A stretch of DNA of 9,990 nt, taken from Candidatus Roizmanbacteria bacterium. Its GTDB lineage: Bacteria; Patescibacteriota; Microgenomatia; UBA1406; GWC2-37-13. Position numbers and translations under genes: made by a program. The stretch lies in the NCBI GenBank assembly GCA_026395455.1, contig JAPLYR010000014.1, positions 1-9,990 of the forward strand, given 5' to 3'. Position 1 is the first letter of the stretch. Each line of letters begins with the position of its first letter. Shown piece by piece: positions 7,430 through 9,990 of the stretch. The notes under the pieces were generated by a model, which made no database searches, had not been told where the DNA came from, and saw nothing but the letters and a program-made list of their open reading frames with translations.

Positions 7430-8253
7430 TTTTTTTGATAGATTGTCGTAATAAGACCGCCCTTCCCTGCTCTCCATATAAACCTTTTTATAAAAAAGTA
7501 ATAGGGAATCCACCAACTAAAAAAGTAATATTTTGCCAATTTATTTTTGCCAAAATTCCCATCAAGATTTTTTTTGAAATCGTCCCAATCTTCACACGTA
7601 CCATAATAACATTCCTTCCACGTTTTCTTTAAAAATAAGTGTGAGAATGAATTTTTACTGAAGTAAAAACGGTGATCCTCAACCATCCACCAAGACCAGT
7701 TCTTTACCATGCGCGCCATAAGACTTAAGTAATTGGGTGTTTGAATAACTACAATTCCATTTTTGTTGAGAAGTTTTTTAAAGAGGAGAATTGTTTCCTT
7801 TGGCTTACTTACATGTTCAAGCACATCATAGAGAATAATAGTGTCATATTTTTTTGTAGCTATTTTGGCAAATGATTCAAATGATTTTTTGATCACATGA
7901 ACTGGGATACCCTTTACATATTCTGGAGTTACTTCTGGCTCGAGTGCATCTACCTCATAGCCTTTTTTTGAAAGCATGCTGCTAAGTAGTCCAAACCCTG
8001 CGCCAACTTCCAATACTTGTTTCCCTTTTGAATATCGTTTCAGTAAACCCAATGTTTTTTTATACCTTTTTATAAACTGCTTTTCCCTCTTTTGATACTC
8101 AGCAAATTCGTAAATATGTTTGGTACTTTTTCGTGGAGTCTTTGGGTCTACAAATGCAACGAGGCACTTTCTACATTGGTAGATCTGTACCTTCTCAACT
8201 TCGATATGGGGATATACATTTGGCGAACCACACACAGGACATTTCATAAGCAT
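7426..8253 (-). CDS. Zinc-ribbon class I SAM-dependent methyltransferase
   Basis: A 275-residue protein. An N-terminal zinc ribbon has Cys pairs C5/C8 and C27/C30 (CPVCG and CRKC). A class I methyltransferase fold follows: SAM-binding motif I is LEVGAGFG (81-88), the acidic ribose-binding position is E105 in ALEPE, motif II is IILYDVLEHV (139-148), and GIVVIQTPN (166-174) follows. This matches the Methyltransf_23-like group common in surface-polysaccharide loci, where members may methylate or cap sugars; the target here is unknown. It is the first gene of the operon. Two ATGs compete: 8253 (MLMKCPVCG) and 8247 (MKCPVCG). A TATAAT at 8256-8261 sits 2 bases before the first and 8 before the second, so if transcription starts leaderless the second is the better fit. 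The stop overlaps the GT-C gene start by ATGA. Confidence 0.88.
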   Translation of the reverse strand: MLMKCPVCGSPNVYPHIEVEKVQIYQCRKCLVAFVDPKTPRKSTKHIYEFAEYQKREKQFIKRYKKTLGLLKRYSKGKQVLEVGAGFGLLSSMLSKKGYEVDALEPEVTPEYVKGIPVHVIKKSFESFAKIATKKYDTIILYDVLEHVSKPKETILLFKKLLNKNGIVVIQTPNYLSLMARMVKNWSWWMVEDHRFYFSKNSFSHLFLKKTWKECYYGTCEDWDDFKKNLDGNFGKNKLAKYYFFSWWIPYYFFIKRFIWRAGKGGLITTIYQKK

Positions 8254-8255
8254 CT

Positions 8256-8261
8256 ATTATA
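8256..8261 (-). promoter_or_regulatory. Candidate -10 box for the glycan operon
   Basis: A perfect TATAAT lies on the minus strand just before the methyltransferase start, followed by AG and two in-frame ATGs (8253 and 8247). The second begins 8 bases after the hexamer, a normal distance to a transcription start, which would make a leaderless mRNA. I find no convincing -35 element 15-18 bases upstream (the 17-base position reads GGGCTT), so this is a modest call. Confidence 0.4.
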
Positions 8262-8287
8262 TAAAATCCCCACTGAATAAGCCCTGC

Positions 8288-8344
8288 TGTTAACCTGCGC
8301 ACCTGCCTGCCGGCAGGCAGGGGTTAACAGAGGCTAAATTTACA
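8288..8344 (+). repeat. Nested palindromic repeat, copy A
   Basis: An outer inverted repeat, ctgttaacc (8287-8295) and ggttaacag (8322-8330), encloses a perfect 20-base GC-rich palindrome at 8302-8321 (cctgcctgccggcaggcagg). The right flank runs on through aggctaaatttaca to 8344. Positions 8288-8299 and 8322-8344 are identical to 8915-8926 and 8928-8950. The GC palindrome and right flank also match the copy inside the GT fusion gene. On the minus strand the element supplies the last codon and TAA stop of the 8340-8810 gene. It could fold into a long hairpin between that gene and the operon, but no T-run follows on either strand, so I do not call it a terminator. Confidence 0.88.
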
Positions 8345-8810
8345 TAGGTCCATTTCTTGAAGCTTGTGCACCATATGCACTATCCCAGTGTGCCTCTTCA
8401 TCCTGTTGAGCTTGTCTTTCTTCTTCCGCAGTTAATACTCTGACAACAGGTGGTGCGGGAGGTTTAGAAATTGTATATTGAGAAACGTGTGCTGTATTGC
8501 TTGATGCAATTCTTGCTGTGAGGGCATTTGCAAGTTTTTCTTCCTCTTCACTTCCTTCATTTACACCTATCCTAACCGAAGGCTCGCGTGAAAATGGCTG
8601 ATTACCAAGTGGGATAGCAGATTCAATAGTTAGCTCAGGCGCAGGTGTGCCAAATACTGCTGTATAGTCTGCTTTTGTTTGTTCGATAATCGCTTGCGTA
8701 CCTGGAGGAAGTGGAGGTCTAGTAGGTTTTTGTGCTGCCGTACTTTTTTCTAGAGCAGTATGAACCTGGTCTTGAACCTGCCTATTTGTGAGAAACTCAC
8801 CGTTGCCCAT
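8340..8810 (-). CDS. Hypothetical protein, Pro/Ala/Glu/Gln-rich, 156 residues
   Basis: I do not recognise this protein. It is soluble, with no signal peptide or membrane helix, no cysteine and one tryptophan (W142). Proline-rich stretches (RPPLPPGTQ at 31-39, KPPAPPVVRV at 116-125) and an acidic/Gln-rich C-terminal part (TAEEERQAQQDEEAHWD, 127-143) suggest a partly disordered or coiled protein. A further acidic run is SEEEEKLANAL (87-97). The start at 8810 is supported by a promoter-like TTGCAA-17-TATAAT whose -10 box ends 6 bases before the ATG. The final ATG-TAA lies inside repeat copy A, so the natural C-terminus may have been altered. It is flanked by two same-orientation repeat copies, and its content is unlike the neighbouring glycan genes. 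Two 60-base stretches I counted were 47-48% G+C, against about 38% in one counted from the operon. Coding status is likely but not certain. Confidence 0.6.
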   Translation of the reverse strand: MGNGEFLTNRQVQDQVHTALEKSTAAQKPTRPPLPPGTQAIIEQTKADYTAVFGTPAPELTIESAIPLGNQPFSREPSVRIGVNEGSEEEEKLANALTARIASSNTAHVSQYTISKPPAPPVVRVLTAEEERQAQQDEEAHWDSAYGAQASRNGPM

Positions 8811-8816
8811 AGTGCT

Positions 8817-8845
8817 ATTATACTACTATAGGACTACAGTTGCAA
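8817..8845 (-). promoter_or_regulatory. Leaderless-type promoter of the 8340-8810 gene
   Basis: On the minus strand, TTGCAA (8840-8845, four of six matches to TTGACA) is followed after exactly 17 bases by a perfect TATAAT (8817-8822). Six bases (AGCACT) later comes the ATG at 8810. The expected transcription start falls on or next to the A of the start codon, and there is no room for a ribosome-binding site, so a leaderless mRNA is implied. Confidence 0.6.
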
Positions 8846-8914
8846 ATTTCATACTTTTATTACGTCTATCTATTACAACGTCAACTTCTATACTTCCATA
8901 ATATTTTCGTGCCT

Positions 8915-8950
8915 TGTTAACCTGCGAGGTTAACAGAGGCTAAATTTACA
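8915..8950 (+). repeat. GTTAAC-hairpin repeat, copy B (without GC core)
   Basis: A perfect hairpin, tgttaacct (8915-8923) and aggttaaca (8927-8935) with loop gcg, continues into the flank gaggctaaatttaca. It is identical to copy A (8288-8344) over both the left 12 and right 23 bases but has a single base where copy A has 22, including the GC-rich palindrome. It points the same way as copy A. Confidence 0.85.
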
Positions 8951-8967
8951 GTACTGCCGACTGAGCC

Positions 8968-8988
8968 TGGCAGACGCCGCGTCTGCCA
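8968..8988. repeat. GC-rich palindrome tggcagacgc-c-gcgtctgcca
   Basis: A 21-base inverted repeat with 10-base arms around a single central C, in an AT-rich region. It lies 18 bases from repeat copy B. No T-run follows on either strand, so it is not a canonical terminator. It looks like another family of short palindromic repeat. No second copy occurs in the window, so its repetitive nature is inferred. Confidence 0.55.
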
Positions 8989-9080
8989 AAGGGCGCTAAT
9001 ATACTGCTTTAGCCCTTTATAGTAGGCTTTTTATGACCAAAAGCGGCTTATAAGCGACTGCGTTTTTTGATTCTCTCTTT

Positions 9081-9086
9081 TATAGT
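9081..9086 (+). promoter_or_regulatory. Candidate -10 box of the plus-strand methyltransferase
   Basis: TATAGT is followed by seven bases (tctttgc) and the ATG at 9094. There is no Shine-Dalgarno site, so the mRNA would be leaderless, as for the gene starting at 8810. I find no good -35 match at 17-18 bases upstream (ctgcgt or actgcg), so the call is tentative. Confidence 0.4.
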
Positions 9087-9093
9087 TCTTTGC

Positions 9094-9990
9094 ATGGAAT
9101 GTAAAATATGTAAATCAAAAATAACAAAACATTTTGCTAATAAAAACGGCTACGTATTTTATCGTTGCATTAAATGCAAAACAATTTTTTTAAATCACTT
9201 GCCTTCTGTTAAAAAGCTAAACAATTATTATTCAAGTCAATTTTCATATACTGATGGATTAAAAAACGAAATACTCATTCGAAAAAGAAGCAAACAAATA
9301 CTAATGCATATTAAAAAATATTTACCTTATGGTAAAACCTTATGTGATGTAGGAAGCGGTTATGGTTGGCACATGCTGCTCAATATAAAATATTTGGGAT
9401 AGAACCATCTCAACAGTTAGTTAGACATGCAAAAAAACATTTTGGAGTTCATACATTTCTTGGATCTCTAACAAAATATACAAACTCTCAAAAAAAACAG
9501 TTTGATATTGTTACTTGTATCCATGTAATTGAGCACGTAACTAACCCAAAGCAATTTATTACTCTTCTCCTTAAAATCGTTAAGCCGGGAGGTTTGCTAT
9601 ATATTGAAACACCAAATAGCGACAGCCATCTTTTATACGTTGAAAGAGAAAGCTATACCTTCCTTATTCCTCCAGACCATCTATGGCTATTTTCCCAACA
9701 ATCAATTAAACAACTACTCCCAAAATACTCTTCTATCATTTCAATAAATACGTATAGCTATTCGGAACATTTAATGGGAATTATAAAAAGAATAATAAAA
9801 TCCCTTAGTCTTTCTGAACGAAGTGAAGAATCTACCGAGAGGAACGAGGAAAAAAAACGTGAGGAGTTTACTCTGAGCAACTCCAAAGGGTTAGATCCTT
9901 CAGCTAATCACTTCAGGATGATACAAAAATTCAAAAAAAATCTCTCCTACCTACTTTTTGACCGCACTCTTGCTCCCTTTTTAACAGGCA
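9094..9990 (+). pseudogene. Frameshifted zinc-ribbon SAM methyltransferase (right end cut by window)
   Basis: The first frame (from ATG 9094) encodes a zinc ribbon, C3/C6 and C25/C28 (MECKICKSK, YRCIKCK), then SAM motif I VGSGYGW (86-92). It goes off frame near 9370 and stops at TAG 9400-9402. The rest of the fold continues in the frame starting at 9372: HAAQYKIFGIEPS (acidic motif), FDIVTCIHVIEHV, IVKPGGLLYIETPN, then a long C-terminal region open to the window edge. Restoring the frame needs one added base or two removed after TGG 9367-9369. It is either a real frameshift or a sequencing/assembly error. The domain plan matches the methyltransferase at 7426-8253, and it faces away from it. 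A start at TTG 9067 is possible, but ATG 9094 places the zinc ribbon at the N-terminus, as in the other gene. A dispersed repeat adds residues near the C-terminus (about 9811-9922). Confidence 0.82.
9811..9922 (+). repeat. Dispersed repeat read as SERSEES...SKGLDPSA inside the methyltransferase
   Basis: The left end ctgaacgaagtgaagaatct (9814-9833) and the right end from agatccttcag (9893-9903) to cttcaggatgat (9911-9922) are imperfect inverted complements. Both read CTGAA...GAAG-ATCT in one orientation. In the downstream frame of the methyltransferase they encode LSERSEES and SKGLDPSANHF. I recall this type of sequence as an intergenic and in-gene repeat in many bacterial genomes; that is not verified here. 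The exact boundaries are uncertain. Confidence 0.6.

Larger units (their letters stand above)
8811..9093. other. Intergenic region between divergent genes
   Basis: This 283-base stretch separates the minus-strand hypothetical gene from the plus-strand methyltransferase. It holds a promoter-like site at each end, repeat copy B (8915-8950), a GC-rich palindrome (8968-8988), an imperfect hairpin (8988-9018, arms aaagggc and gcccttt with a 17-base loop), and a 10-base palindrome gcttataagc at 9046-9055, which starts 48 bases before the plus-strand ATG. I see no tRNA cloverleaf and no convincing short coding sequence. Confidence 0.7.

Noticed and set aside
7430..7516. Upstream ATG at 7516 (and 7477) for the GT-C-like gene, adding 29 or 16 residues
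   Set aside because: It would overlap the methyltransferase by up to 91 bases and add a hydrophilic head. The ATGA overlap at 7426-7429 fits the other junctions and starts directly with a membrane helix.
8287..8330. Rho-independent terminator between the hypothetical gene and the operon
   Set aside because: The hairpin is strong, but no T-run follows on either strand and the same sequence occurs inside a coding region; treated as a repeat.
8288..8950. CRISPR array
   Set aside because: Only two intergenic repeat copies about 600 bases apart with a gene between them; no regular spacers and no cas genes.
9067..9093. TTG start nine codons upstream of the plus-strand methyltransferase
   Set aside because: It lies before the candidate -10 box and adds residues ahead of the zinc ribbon not seen in the sister gene; ATG 9094 is preferred.

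Overview
The window looks like AT-rich chromosomal DNA of an uncultivated bacterium, most likely from the Patescibacteria/CPR radiation (Microgenomates or Parcubacteria type). This placement is inference. It rests on the dense cell-surface glycosylation operon with 4-8 base gene overlaps, the near absence of Shine-Dalgarno sites, leaderless-looking promoters, and GC-rich palindromes read in frame inside proteins as 'LPAGRQG', which I recall as common in CPR genomes. TGA ends several genes at ATGA junctions, so there is no sign of UGA recoding.

From 8253 down to 1, seven genes run on the minus strand and form one polysaccharide/glycoconjugate operon. In transcription order they are: a zinc-ribbon SAM methyltransferase (7426-8253); two multi-pass membrane proteins that look like GT-C sugar transferases or related (6143-7429 and 4702-6141); an 831-residue GT2-GT4-GT2 fusion (2210-4705); a GT4 enzyme (1097-2194); a WaaE-like GT2 enzyme (351-1100); and the start of a membrane protein resembling O-antigen ligase/polymerase (1-358, cut by the window edge). 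Five of the six junctions are overlaps or a 1-base gap, which implies translational coupling. The likely combined job is to build and modify a surface glycan: cytoplasmic transferases assemble it from nucleotide sugars, and membrane enzymes act on the outer face with lipid-linked sugars. The substrate cannot be read from sequence.

Upstream, 8340-8810 (minus) encodes an unrecognised Pro/Ala/Glu/Gln-rich 156-residue protein with its own leaderless-looking promoter. It is bracketed by two same-orientation copies of a GTTAAC-hairpin repeat (8288-8344 and 8915-8950), giving a cassette-like layout. A third relative of this repeat lies in frame inside the GT fusion gene at 2918-2961.

The 8811-9093 intergenic stretch holds divergent promoter-like sites and several hairpins. 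From 9094 to the right edge (plus strand) lies a second zinc-ribbon methyltransferase, broken by a frameshift near 9370 and carrying a different dispersed repeat (about 9811-9922) read as 'SERSEES...LDPSA'. There is no tRNA, rRNA, CRISPR array or transposase that I can support. The most interesting theme is short palindromic repeats spreading into both intergenic and coding DNA, not a new enzyme system.
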